From contig JAKBCH010000042.1 of assembly GCA_021808055.1 (NCBI GenBank), positions 1-15,561 of the forward strand: DNA of 15,561 nt, in the 5' to 3' direction. Source of the stretch: Pseudomonadota bacterium (GTDB lineage: Bacteria > Pseudomonadota > Alphaproteobacteria > Acetobacterales > Acetobacteraceae). Positions 6,723-14,776 of the stretch are shown here, piece by piece. Numbering within the stretch: position 1 is the first letter of the stretch; every line of letters starts with the position of its first letter. A model generated the notes under the pieces. The model had not been told where the DNA came from. It was given only the letters and a program-made list of their open reading frames with translations, and ran no database searches. The translations under genes and the position numbers were made by a program.

Positions 6723-8086
6723 TCAGCGTTTTTGACCTGTTCAAGATTGGCATTGGCCCTTCATCCTCGCACACGATTGGGCCGATGCGCGCGGCTCATT
6801 CCTTCACACTTGGGTTGAAGCAGGCCGGGCAATTTGCCCGCGTCACCCGGCTGCGGGTCACGCTGTTCGGCTCCTTGGCATGGACAGGCAAAGGCCACGC
6901 CACGGACAAAGCCGTGATTTTGGGCCTGGCGGGTGAACTGCCCGAAACGATTGATCCTGACCATGCTGACACACTGGTGGCGGATATCGCCGCGCGCGGC
7001 GTCATTAACCTGGAAGACAGAAATATCGCTTTCGCGCCTGCCGATGACATTGTTTTCGACCGGGATACGGTACCGCCCCGGCACCCCAACACTTTAGCGT
7101 TTGAGGCGTTCGATGCTGCTGGAGAGCAGGTCGCCGCCGAGCGTTGGTGCTCGATCGGCGGAGGCTTCGTCACCCGCGAAGATGAACCCGCCGGTCTTGG
7201 CACCATCACCAAACAGGTGCCATATCCTTTCGCCAACGCCGTCGCGCTGCTATCGATCGGCCAAGAAACCGGCCTCACCATCGCCCAAATCGTCCGCGCC
7301 AACGAGCTGGCGTTGCGCCCCGCCGCCGAGGTGCTGGCGCATGTCGATCGGATCATCACTGTCATGATGGCGGCGATTGAGCGCGGGCTAAAGAGCGAAG
7401 GCGTGCTTCCAGGGGCGCTCAAAGTCCCCCGCCGGGCACGCGCGCTGCATGAGCGGCTCGAGGCTGATACCAGCCGCAACGACCTGGCCCCGCATGAGAA
7501 GATGGATTGGGTCAGCTTGTTCGCCATGGCGGTGAACGAGGAAAACGCCGCCGGCGGGCGCGTTGTTACCGCCCCCACCAATGGCGCAGCCGGGGTTATC
7601 CCCGCGGTGCTACGCTATTACTACGAGATGTGCCCCGGTGCCACGCATGAGGGTATGCGCAATTTCATCTTCACCGCCACCGCGATTGGCGGCTTGTTTA
7701 AAACCAATGCCTCGATCTCGGGGGCCGAGGTTGGCTGCCAAGGGGAGGTCGGCGTGGCTGCTTCAATGGCCGCGGCGGGGTTGGCAGCAGCGCGCGGCGC
7801 CTCCAACGCCCAAATCGAAAACGCCGCCGAAATCGCCATGGAACATCATCTCGGCATGACCTGCGACCCCATTGGCGGGCTGGTGCAGATACCCTGCATC
7901 GAGCGCAATGCATTTGGCGCCATCAAGGCAATCAGCGCCGCCTCGCTTGCCCGGCGCGGCGATGGCTCGCACATCGTCTCGCTCGACCAGGTGATCGCCA
8001 CCATGCGCCAGACGGGTGCCGACATGAACACAAAGTACAAGGAAACCTCGCTGGGCGGGCTGGCGGCCAATTTCATCGAGTGCTGA
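6719..8086 (+). CDS. sdaA: L-serine ammonia-lyase, iron-sulfur dependent, single chain
   Basis: A 455-residue enzyme that converts L-serine to pyruvate and ammonia using a [4Fe-4S] cluster (EC 4.3.1.17). The N-terminus MISVFDLFKIGIGPSSSHT is the family signature. The beta domain spans about residues 1-155 and the catalytic alpha domain about 170-455, in one chain as in E. coli SdaA (454). Cluster Cys residues are Cys340 (EVGCQGEVG), Cys382 (MTCDPIGG) and Cys393 (QIPCIERNAFG). The last residue is Cys455 (NFIEC), matching the 'tail-in-mouth' C-terminal Cys reported as the fourth ligand in the Legionella enzyme. The ATG at 6719 fits the family start; an in-frame TTG at 6713 would add two residues. 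Its weak ribosome site and ATGA overlap with the upstream small ORF suggest translational coupling. There is no clear terminator after it. Confidence 0.96.
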   Translation: MISVFDLFKIGIGPSSSHTIGPMRAAHSFTLGLKQAGQFARVTRLRVTLFGSLAWTGKGHATDKAVILGLAGELPETIDPDHADTLVADIAARGVINLEDRNIAFAPADDIVFDRDTVPPRHPNTLAFEAFDAAGEQVAAERWCSIGGGFVTREDEPAGLGTITKQVPYPFANAVALLSIGQETGLTIAQIVRANELALRPAAEVLAHVDRIITVMMAAIERGLKSEGVLPGALKVPRRARALHERLEADTSRNDLAPHEKMDWVSLFAMAVNEENAAGGRVVTAPTNGAAGVIPAVLRYYYEMCPGATHEGMRNFIFTATAIGGLFKTNASISGAEVGCQGEVGVAASMAAAGLAAARGASNAQIENAAEIAMEHHLGMTCDPIGGLVQIPCIERNAFGAIKAISAASLARRGDGSHIVSLDQVIATMRQTGADMNTKYKETSLGGLAANFIEC

Positions 8087-8372
8087 AACCGCGCAAGACA
8101 CACCTTGACAGGCTCAGGTCATAATAAAGCGAGAACGGACTGAGCGTCCGGCATTGCCCGGTGGGTGTTTCAAAATCAACATTGCAGCGTCGGGCGGTCA
8201 TCTGCACCGTCAGCGTCCAACTCTTTCATAAGAGACCGATGCACGCTTTCAACCACAGCACTTCAGCGCACCAACCTCAAGCAACCAGGATTAAACATCT
8301 AGACGCGAATCGCTTTTCAAACTCTTTACTTGACGTTAAATTTTGCCCAGATACTGCGGGAGGCGATAAGTT
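8087..8372. other. Intergenic region between sdaA and the next gene
   Basis: About 286 bases with lower coding character than the flanks. A frame opening at 8161 crosses the next gene's start and has no recognisable sequence, so I do not call it. I see small inverted segments (GGAC-N5-GTCC and CCGG-N6-CCGG near 8135-8165) but no stem followed by a T-run, so no convincing terminator. The last part carries a TTGACG hexamer at 8330 that may belong to a promoter for the next gene. No tRNA or known riboswitch is apparent by eye. Confidence 0.4.
8330..8357 (+). promoter_or_regulatory. Candidate promoter for the membrane protein-FUSC operon
   Basis: TTGACG at 8330-8335 is a good -35 hexamer. A weak -10 candidate, TACTGC, follows after 16 bases (8352-8357). 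It lies just ahead of the ribosome site GGGAGG of the gene starting at 8373, which leaves little leader, so confidence is low. Confidence 0.25.
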
Positions 8373-9101
8373 TTGGATCGTGACACTCTGCTGCTATCGG
8401 CCATCTTGTGCATCTTATCGCTTGGCGCGCTGATGATTGGGATAAATCTTTTCATTAACGCACGACGTAAGGCGGCCCTGGCTGCTGTGCCGCAGGATGA
8501 TCTACGGCGTTTTCTTCGTGCCGCCCCGCCCATGCAGCTTAGCCAGACGGAAGTAAAGCATATCGATGAGGATCCGCCCGCACCTCATAATTTTATTTTC
8601 CGCCGCCACGTCTCCCGCGACTTCGCAAGCATGGAAATAAGTCACAAGCGCTTCCGCCCCGCCCCGGAAAATGCAGTAACCCGCCCTGTGCCGCTGGATA
8701 TTTTAACCATCCGCAGCGAAGTTCGCGCCGTTTTAGAGGCTGCGGCACCCGCCGCGCCGCAACCGCCTGCGCCAGAGGCGAAATTGCTTTGGACCGAAGC
8801 AGACCGCCTCGCGGTACTATCACTCGCTGGTGCCAGCCCCGCGTCGGGCCTTGCCTTGTTAAGGCGGCATGGCATCGGCACGCTCATCGCGGCAACTGGG
8901 CACCCGTTTCGTCTGGGTGAGACGGGAATTGAAATTTTACCGCTTCCGGATGGCGCAAAGGCCACAGCTCCCTTGGCCGCCCAGCTGCGCGCCAAGCTCG
9001 CCCAAGGTGAACGCATCGCTTTTCATACCGAAACAGGGCTCTCCGGCGCGGCCGCCCTGCTGGCAACACGCTTCTCCAACCGCCAGCCAAGCCAAATTTA
9101 A
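8373..9101 (+). CDS. Membrane-anchored protein with a degenerate phosphatase-like C-terminal domain
   Basis: A 242-residue protein of no family I can name with certainty. The TTG start is supported by GGGAGG 9 bases upstream. Residues 6-28 form one membrane helix followed by RRK, so the rest is probably cytoplasmic. Residues 50-137 are Pro/Ala-rich and probably disordered. Residues 138-235 resemble a dual-specificity/tyrosine phosphatase fold: 'LRRHGIGTLIAAT' resembles the strand after the first helix, 'GIEILPLPDG' the acid loop, and 'QGERIAFHTETGLSGAAALLATRF' the P-loop region. At the P-loop, where active enzymes have HCxxGxxR, this protein has His218-Thr-Glu-Thr-Gly-Leu-Ser-Gly225, so both catalytic Cys and Arg are absent. 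A non-catalytic binding role is inferred. It lies 78 bases upstream of the FUSC gene, same strand, probably one operon. Confidence 0.7.
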   Translation: MDRDTLLLSAILCILSLGALMIGINLFINARRKAALAAVPQDDLRRFLRAAPPMQLSQTEVKHIDEDPPAPHNFIFRRHVSRDFASMEISHKRFRPAPENAVTRPVPLDILTIRSEVRAVLEAAAPAAPQPPAPEAKLLWTEADRLAVLSLAGASPASGLALLRRHGIGTLIAATGHPFRLGETGIEILPLPDGAKATAPLAAQLRAKLAQGERIAFHTETGLSGAAALLATRFSNRQPSQI

Positions 9102-9179
9102 TCTTCATCCCTTACATCGCAGGGCGGCGTTGCAAACATTATCTATCTCTCGAGCGTGTTTCATGTTTCCAGAGAGACG

Positions 9180-11192
9180 ATGCCCAAGCCAGACGAACTT
9201 CTTTTTGCCCTAAAAACCTATTCCGGCGCGATGCTAGCGTTTTATATTTCTTGCTGGCTGGGGCTCGACAACCCCTATTGGTCAATGGCGACCGCATTTA
9301 TCGTGGCGCATCCTTTTGCCGGTGCCATGCGCTCCAAGGCGTTGTACCGCTTTTTTGGAACGCTTATCGGCGGCACGGCGGCGGTGATCATGGTGCCCAA
9401 TCTGGTAAACGCACCCGTGCTGCTCTGCATCGCCCTGGCGTTATGGGTTGGGCTTTGCCTTTTCATCGCACTGATGGACCGATCCCCGCGCGCATATACC
9501 TTCATGCTCTCAGGCTATACGGCTGGCATCATCGGTTTTCCGGCTGTCACCGACCCTGGCCACATATTCCAAACGGCCCTCACGCGCTGCGAGGAAATCA
9601 CCCTCGGCATTGTCTGCACCACGATGATCGGCACAATCATTCTGCCCCGCGCGCTGGGGCCGGTGCTGGCGCGCCGCATCTCCTCCTGGGTGCAACCCGC
9701 CGTAGCGTGGGCAAGTGCTGCCCTTGCCGGGGAGGGCGAAGCCCCGCCCGCGCGGGAGGCTCGCCGCCGCCTCGCTTTTGAGGCGACCGACGCCGCGATG
9801 ATGGTTTCTCAGCTCGCTTATGATATTTCACATCTGCAATCAGCCGTGCGGCAGGTTACGCGCCTGCGCCTGTATGTGATCAGCCTGATGCCAATTTTGG
9901 CTTCCATAGGCCAACGTGTGGCGGAGCTACAGCGAATAGGTGGGCTTACCCCGGATGCAGAGGCCGTGCTTGCCCGTACCGATGAATGGATGAAGACTGG
10001 AAAAGCCGAGGATGCTGACCCGCTGCTGGCTGATATTCTGGCCCTGGAACATGAGCCACCGGATTGGGCCGGGTTGCTGCGCGCCAGCCTTGCTGTGCGG
10101 CTAGAGGAGCTGGTGCGCATTGTGCATCACTCTCGGCAGTTGCGCCGGCACCTGACTGATGGCACCCCGGCCCCGGAAAGCCCAACGGCAGAAGCAGAAT
10201 ACATTGCCGTGATGCGGGAAAACCACGACCACAAGCTGGCTTTTCTTTCGGCGTTCTCGGCAACACTCGCCATTCTCCTTGTCTGTTTCATCTGGATAGA
10301 AACGGCCTGGGCTTATGGCGCGGGGGCGGCCATCATGGTTGCCGTCGCCTGCTCGTTCTTCGCCGCACAGGACGACCCCGCCCCGGCGATCGCGTTGATG
10401 CTGCGGAATGGCGTGATGGTGATCGCCGGAATTTTTATCCTCAGCTTCGCAGTTTTGCCGATGATCACGAGTTTTGGCATGCTGTATCTGGCTCTGCTCC
10501 CGGTGGGGCTTATCATCGGCGTTCTTGTCTCCCGCCCCGCCACGTTCGGCACCGGCATGGTTATCGGTGCCATTGGCGCCACCCAGCTCGCGCTAAGCAA
10601 CGGGTACGACGTAAACTTCATCAAATTTGCTGACAGCTCATTCAGCCTGATCGTCGGCCTTGGTAGCGCGCTTATTCTCACGCGGCTCATCCGCTCGGTA
10701 GGTGCTGCCTGGAGCGCGGAGCGGCTGATGCGCGCCAATTGGCGCGATGTAACCGCAGCGGCCGAAGCCAGCACGCCACCGGACCGCGCCGCCATGACTG
10801 GCATCATGATGGACAGGCTTGGGCTGATGATGCCGCGTCTTGCCGCCGTTGCCGCCGGCGCGGATAGTGCCGCGTCTGGTACGCTGCTGGATCTGCGCGT
10901 GGGCCTGAACATCATTGGGCTACACCGCGCGCAATGGCGGCTTCCCGCGGCCGCGCGTGCTGGCAGCCAGCTCATCTTTCATCGCCTCGCCGCGTTCTAT
11001 CGCCTCGGCCCGCGCAACCCAGCACCGCCTGATCTCATCCATGCGCTTGATGAGACAATCTACGCGTTGACGGGCGATGTCCTTGCCTACCGGGAAGCGT
11101 TGATGATCCTTTCCGGTTTGCGCTCGGCGTTATATCCAAACGCGCCACCGCCGAATTTCGCGTTCCTCACTTCTGGACAGGCAGCCTCATGA
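9180..11192 (+). CDS. FUSC-family efflux protein, AaeB-like
   Basis: A 670-residue inner-membrane protein of the fusaric acid resistance family (E. coli AaeB, 655 residues, exports p-hydroxybenzoate). It has the typical two-part build. A first helix cluster (residues 10-165) opens with 'ALKTYSGAMLAFYISCWLGLDNPYW', then comes a soluble middle part (about 170-345). A second helix cluster (345-510) has 'AWAYGAGAAIMVAVACSFFAAQDDPAPA', followed by a soluble tail. I chose ATG 9180 with AGAGAG just upstream; a GTG at 9156 would add eight residues. The stop overlaps the DUF1656 start by 4 bases (ATGA). Family and pathway partners are clear; substrate is not, and no AaeR-like LysR regulator is in the window. 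Confidence 0.93.
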   Translation: MPKPDELLFALKTYSGAMLAFYISCWLGLDNPYWSMATAFIVAHPFAGAMRSKALYRFFGTLIGGTAAVIMVPNLVNAPVLLCIALALWVGLCLFIALMDRSPRAYTFMLSGYTAGIIGFPAVTDPGHIFQTALTRCEEITLGIVCTTMIGTIILPRALGPVLARRISSWVQPAVAWASAALAGEGEAPPAREARRRLAFEATDAAMMVSQLAYDISHLQSAVRQVTRLRLYVISLMPILASIGQRVAELQRIGGLTPDAEAVLARTDEWMKTGKAEDADPLLADILALEHEPPDWAGLLRASLAVRLEELVRIVHHSRQLRRHLTDGTPAPESPTAEAEYIAVMRENHDHKLAFLSAFSATLAILLVCFIWIETAWAYGAGAAIMVAVACSFFAAQDDPAPAIALMLRNGVMVIAGIFILSFAVLPMITSFGMLYLALLPVGLIIGVLVSRPATFGTGMVIGAIGATQLALSNGYDVNFIKFADSSFSLIVGLGSALILTRLIRSVGAAWSAERLMRANWRDVTAAAEASTPPDRAAMTGIMMDRLGLMMPRLAAVAAGADSAASGTLLDLRVGLNIIGLHRAQWRLPAAARAGSQLIFHRLAAFYRLGPRNPAPPDLIHALDETIYALTGDVLAYREALMILSGLRSALYPNAPPPNFAFLTSGQAAS

Positions 11193-11395
11193 TCGGTGAA
11201 ATCGACATTTATGGCGTGCTGTTTCCGCCCCTGCTCATCTGGATTTTCTTCGCACTGCTGCTTTCCATGGCCGTGCGGCGGGGGCTTTCTGCCATGGGCA
11301 TTTACCGCTTTATCTGGCACCGCCCGCTCTTCGACCTTTGCCTGCTCATCATGCTCACCGGGCTTATCAGCCTGGTGGCCAACCATTATTTTTAA
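11189..11395 (+). CDS. DUF1656 small membrane protein, AaeX-like
   Basis: A 68-residue protein with two membrane helices (about 8-28 and 46-65). It opens with MIGEIDIYGVLFPPLLIWIF, the standard DUF1656 start, and has the length of E. coli AaeX (67). It regularly sits between the FUSC transporter and the HlyD adaptor, as here. It overlaps the FUSC stop by 4 bases and ends 12 bases before the adaptor. Its biochemical role in the pump is not established. Confidence 0.93.
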   Translation: MIGEIDIYGVLFPPLLIWIFFALLLSMAVRRGLSAMGIYRFIWHRPLFDLCLLIMLTGLISLVANHYF

Positions 11396-11407
11396 GTTCG
11401 GAATGCC

Positions 11408-12328
11408 ATGAAACCCGCCTCCCTCATCTACCGTTTCATCGTCACGCTAGGCGCGCTGCTTCTGGCTGGCATCGTCGGCTGGCAACTCTGGATCTACTAC
11501 ATGGAAAGCCCGTGGACGCGCGATGGACGCGTGCGCGCTGATATTGTCTCTCTGGCACCGGATGTCTCTGGCCCAGTTGTGCAAGTTTTCGTGCACGACA
11601 ATGAGTTGGTGCATATAGGCGAGCCTTTGTTCCAGATTGACCCCGCGCGCTTTAACCTGGCGTTGGCGCAGGTCAACGCCGCACTGGCGCAAGCCAAAGC
11701 CACCCAGGCCAAAGCACAAGCCACAATGCAAAACGCCGAGCAGAATGCCGCACGCTATGCGGCACTCTCAGCCAACGCCACTTCCGCCATTGCAAGGGAT
11801 GATGCGAGCACGCAGTCCAGCGCGGCGAAGGCGGAATATGCAGCGGCACAGGCAGCTTACGCGGCGGCTCAGGCGGATATCGGCGTGGCGCAGCTTAACC
11901 TGCAACGCACCACTGTTCGCGCCACGGTAAATGGCGTGCTCACAAACTTCTCGATGCAACCCGGAGATTATGTTGCCGCCGGCAGCGCGGTAATGGCCAT
12001 CGTCGATACCGACTCATTATATGTAGATGGTTATTTCGAGGAGACGAAACTCCGCCATATTCAACCCGGGGACAAAGCGAAGGTGGAGTTACTCCAAGGC
12101 GGCCCGGCGATAGAGGGCCATGTGCAAGGCTTCGCGGCGGGCATCGCGGATTCTGAACGCATCGCCGCACCAACGTTGCTGGCTGATGTAAATCCAACCT
12201 TCACCTGGGTTCGTCTGGCTGCCCGCATACCCGTGCGGATTATGCTGGATAAAATTCCCGCAGGTCTAAACCTAGTGGCTGGAATGACCTGCACGGTGAG
12301 CATTCTGCCGGAGAAAAAACGAGATTAG
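11408..12328 (+). CDS. HlyD-family efflux adaptor, AaeA-like
   Basis: A 306-residue periplasmic adaptor, close to AaeA (310) in length. It has one N-terminal membrane helix (10-31), then 'SPWTRDGRVRADIVSLAPDV' (34-53), a hallmark of the AaeA/EmrA-like group. A lipoyl half (54-80) precedes an Ala/Gln-rich coiled-coil hairpin (85-165). The second lipoyl half has 'TTVRATVNGVLTNFSMQPGD' and the barrel has 'VDGYFEETKLRHIQPGDKAKV'. It should carry the FUSC substrate toward an outer-membrane channel, whose gene is not in the window. The stop codon overlaps that of the convergent DUF2272 gene by 4 bases, so there is no separate terminator region. Confidence 0.93.
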   Translation: MKPASLIYRFIVTLGALLLAGIVGWQLWIYYMESPWTRDGRVRADIVSLAPDVSGPVVQVFVHDNELVHIGEPLFQIDPARFNLALAQVNAALAQAKATQAKAQATMQNAEQNAARYAALSANATSAIARDDASTQSSAAKAEYAAAQAAYAAAQADIGVAQLNLQRTTVRATVNGVLTNFSMQPGDYVAAGSAVMAIVDTDSLYVDGYFEETKLRHIQPGDKAKVELLQGGPAIEGHVQGFAAGIADSERIAAPTLLADVNPTFTWVRLAARIPVRIMLDKIPAGLNLVAGMTCTVSILPEKKRD

Positions 12329-13128
12329 TTCCGTGTGTAAAGGACCCGTAGCACCACAAACCAATTTTCCATATTGCCCGCCAGCAACCCCTGGGCATTG
12401 GCGTGCAGATGCTCCATCGTCACCGCGTCATCCACATTGCCGCCAACAATCTCCACCATACCGGGGCCGCCACCGGTGACAATGCTGCAATGCGCGGGAT
12501 AGAGATATGAAGTTGGCAGAGCAGCGAATGTTAGGTTGCGGGCCCACCCGCGCGGGAAGCAGACAAGATCCCCCAATCGTGGCGCGTAGGTCTTCGGGTT
12601 TTCGGCAATCAGCAATTTGCCAGCATGATACGGCCGCGCGGCATAGTTTATATAATAAGAGTGATCCGCCGCGTAAGGAAATTCAGGCCCCGCGCCAGCA
12701 ATGCGCATAACATAAGAGATGAAAGCGGCAGACCAGGCGTATTCGCCATTTTTATGAACCGGAAACACCTTGCCATCGGCATCATGCTTGCCGGTCCAGC
12801 GCGTTTCCGGTTCATTGGCATTAAGCCCTTCCCACCAATATTCGCCCACGCGCTGCCACAAACCCTGCTGGCGCTCGGCCATTGTGGCGGCGTGTTGAAC
12901 ATACCCGGCACCGTCATTGTCATCCACACGCTCGCCCCAAAGCCGCCATTCGCGAAGTGCTATGGCCACGGCGGCACTGCGTGAGAAAGCCTCGTAAGGC
13001 TGGTTGGCGAATGGCGGCGCATGATTTTCCGCCGCACAAGATGAAAGCAGAACACAGCCCAAAACCGCAATTGCTGATGGAAGGAAAAGCCTGGGCAGGC
13101 TTCTGTTTTCGGCAGCAAAAAACCTCAC
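12325..13128 (-). CDS. DUF2272 domain lipoprotein
   Basis: A 267-residue secreted protein of the DUF2272 family. The N-terminus is basic, with a hydrophobic stretch (16-29) and a lipobox Leu-Ser-Ser-Cys31, so it is probably lipid-anchored at the outer membrane or inner-membrane periplasmic face. The core has 'YAWSAAFISYVMRIAGAG' (130-147), 'GDLVCFPRGW' (187-196) and 'AHCSIVTGGG' (212-221). This pattern recalls CHAP/NlpC-type hydrolases, in which the first motif carries Cys; here the position after Trp132 is Ser133, so cysteine-peptidase activity should not be assumed. The GTG start overlaps the mtnA stop by 4 bases (GTGA), so it is the last gene of the UPF0262-mtnA unit. Function is unknown. 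Confidence 0.85.
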   Translation of the reverse strand: MRFFAAENRSLPRLFLPSAIAVLGCVLLSSCAAENHAPPFANQPYEAFSRSAAVAIALREWRLWGERVDDNDGAGYVQHAATMAERQQGLWQRVGEYWWEGLNANEPETRWTGKHDADGKVFPVHKNGEYAWSAAFISYVMRIAGAGPEFPYAADHSYYINYAARPYHAGKLLIAENPKTYAPRLGDLVCFPRGWARNLTFAALPTSYLYPAHCSIVTGGGPGMVEIVGGNVDDAVTMEHLHANAQGLLAGNMENWFVVLRVLYTRN

Positions 13129-14213
13129 GCGAGGTCGCTGAACAATTCAGTCAGCGTTGGTTCAGTCGCGTCGCACAAGCCGCGTTCCGTAATCAGCCCG
13201 GTAACGAGCCTTGCGGGCGTTACGTCAAACGCCGGGTTGGCGGCGGGGCTGGAAGTGGGCACAATACGCACGGTGGCGATGGAACCATCCATCCCACGGC
13301 CGGTCATTGTCGTTACCTCCGTAGCAGCACGCTCTTCGATTGGAATATCGGCAAGCCCGTCGCGTATTGTCCAGTCAATGGTGGAAGACGGCAACGCCAC
13401 CCAGAACGGCACGTTATTATCACGCGCGGAAAGCGCCTTTAAATAAGTACCGATCTTGTTGCAGACATCGCCCTGGCGGGTGACGCGGTCGGTGCCGACG
13501 ATCACCAGATCCACCTCGCCATGCTGCATGAAATGGCCGCCGGCGTTGTCCGCAATCACCGTATGGTTCACACCATGCTTGCCGAGCTCCCACGCGGTGA
13601 GCGACGCACCCTGGTTGCGCGGGCGGGTTTCTTCAACCCATACATGCACGTCTATCCCTGCATCATGCGCCATATAAATTGGCGCCAGCGCCGTGCCCCA
13701 ATCAACCGTCGCAATCCATCCGGCGTTGCAATGGGTGAGAACATTAACGCGTTTTTTTGCCTTCGCCTTTTCCTCGATCAAAGCGAGACCATTGCGACCG
13801 ATTGCCGCGTTCACCGCGACATCCTCGTCGCATATCCTAGCCGCTTCCTCATATGCCGCAGCTTCCCGCATTTCCGGCTTAAGTTTCGCGAGGCACGAAC
13901 CCATGCGCTTAAGCGCCCAAAGGAGGTTAATCGCGGTTGGGCGCGTGGCGGCCAAAACATCCAGCGCCTGAGACAGCGCGGCATCAGAAGCATCCACCCG
14001 CATCGCCAACGCCACGCCATAAGCGGCTGAGGCACCGATTAAAGGCGCGCCGCGCACCAGCATGGCCCGTATGGCATGGGCCATTTCATCAAGCGTGGTC
14101 AGCCGGACAAGATCGACAGCCCATGGCAGCTTGGTCTGATCGATGATGCGAACAGACCATCTATCGGTTTCGTCCACCCAGATTGAGCGATACGGGGTGC
14201 CGTCTATTTTCAT
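13125..14213 (-). CDS. mtnA: S-methyl-5-thioribose-1-phosphate isomerase
   Basis: A 362-residue enzyme that isomerises methylthioribose-1-phosphate to methylthioribulose-1-phosphate in methionine salvage or related methylthioadenosine shunts (EC 5.3.1.23). Family marks are 'LVRGAPLIGASAAYG' (52-66), 'THCNAGWIATVDWGTALAPI' with catalytic Cys162, 'EETRPRNQGASLTAWEL' (194-210) and 'VGTDRVTRQGDVCNKIGTY' with catalytic Asp242. These correspond to Cys160 and Asp240 of the Bacillus enzyme. The start lies 14 bases after the UPF0262 stop, and the stop overlaps the DUF2272 GTG. No mtnP, mtnK or RuBisCO-like gene is in the window, so which version of the pathway is used cannot be told. Confidence 0.97.
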   Translation of the reverse strand: MKIDGTPYRSIWVDETDRWSVRIIDQTKLPWAVDLVRLTTLDEMAHAIRAMLVRGAPLIGASAAYGVALAMRVDASDAALSQALDVLAATRPTAINLLWALKRMGSCLAKLKPEMREAAAYEEAARICDEDVAVNAAIGRNGLALIEEKAKAKKRVNVLTHCNAGWIATVDWGTALAPIYMAHDAGIDVHVWVEETRPRNQGASLTAWELGKHGVNHTVIADNAGGHFMQHGEVDLVIVGTDRVTRQGDVCNKIGTYLKALSARDNNVPFWVALPSSTIDWTIRDGLADIPIEERAATEVTTMTGRGMDGSIATVRIVPTSSPAANPAFDVTPARLVTGLITERGLCDATEPTLTELFSDLA

Positions 14214-14227
14214 GGGTTTAAAAGTTC

Positions 14228-14704
14228 CTAAAGTTTTTGATGCAAAGCGCAGACCAGGGTGAATAAGCGCCGCGCGGTGGAAAAATCAATCGCCACCTTT
14301 CCCTCGAGCCGCTTCATCATCAGCTCCGCACCTTCATTGTGCAAGCCGCGGCGGCCCATATCGATGGCCTGAATGCGCGCTTCCCGTCCTTCCGCAATGG
14401 CACCCGCATAAGAATCCAGCAGCATCCGGTAATCGCGGATCAGCATTTTGAACGGCCCAAGTGCCAATAAAACCGCTTGAATGGGCTGCTCGTTCTCATC
14501 CCGCACATCCAGCACAAGCCGACCCTCATGGATGGAAAGATGCAGAATAATTTGCATATCCGGGTGACTGGGCAGGTAAAATTCACTCTCCTGCGCAAGG
14601 TCGCGCACCGCCTGTTCCTGATCGGCCTGTTGAAGAGACGACAGTCTGTGCAGCGCATCGCCATCCAGAACAACCCGCATCAGCCTGCCCTTCGCATCCG
14701 CCAT
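14228..14704 (-). CDS. UPF0262 family protein
   Basis: A 158-residue protein of unknown function, from a family I know from alphaproteobacteria. The strongest match is the C-terminal half, with 'IQAIDMGRRGLHNEGAELM' and 'KVAIDFSTARRLFTLVCALH'. 'LVLDVRDENEQPI' and 'GPFKMLIRDYRMLLDSY' also fit the family. I chose ATG 14704 because GGAG lies 6 bases upstream and the length equals the family norm (about 160). An in-frame ATG at 14776 would add 24 residues that do not resemble the family. In many relatives the gene sits near hisD; here it heads an operon with mtnA. An 18-base dyad lies 39-56 bases upstream of the start. Confidence 0.92.
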   Translation of the reverse strand: MADAKGRLMRVVLDGDALHRLSSLQQADQEQAVRDLAQESEFYLPSHPDMQIILHLSIHEGRLVLDVRDENEQPIQAVLLALGPFKMLIRDYRMLLDSYAGAIAEGREARIQAIDMGRRGLHNEGAELMMKRLEGKVAIDFSTARRLFTLVCALHQKL

Positions 14705-14742
14705 GTCAGTCTCCGCACCTTCGTATCCAGCAATTTCATCGC

Positions 14743-14760
14743 ATGTTCGCAAGCAAACAT
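14743..14760. promoter_or_regulatory. 18-base dyad upstream of the UPF0262 gene, possible operator
   Basis: The sequence ATGTTCGC-AA-GCAAACAT has 8-base arms that pair at 7 of 8 positions. It lies about 40 bases upstream of the UPF0262 ATG at 14704, where an operator would sit. I do not recognise it as the site of a known regulator. It overlaps the possible 5' extension of the gene, which is a reason to keep the shorter start. Confidence 0.35.
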
Positions 14761-14776
14761 AACCTTTATGCGGCAC

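Noticed and set aside
6796..7581. 261-residue minus-strand frame
   Set aside because: It lies antisense to sdaA, which carries all family motifs; the frame shows no recognisable domain.
8090..8165. Possible rho-independent terminator after sdaA
   Set aside because: Only 4-base stems with no T-run after them, so a terminator cannot be supported.
8161..8433. 90-residue plus-strand frame between sdaA and the membrane protein
   Set aside because: GTG start without a ribosome site, overlaps the start of the better-supported gene at 8373, and shows no recognisable family.
10313..10975. 220-residue minus-strand frame
   Set aside because: Antisense to the second membrane cluster of the FUSC protein and without any recognisable motif.
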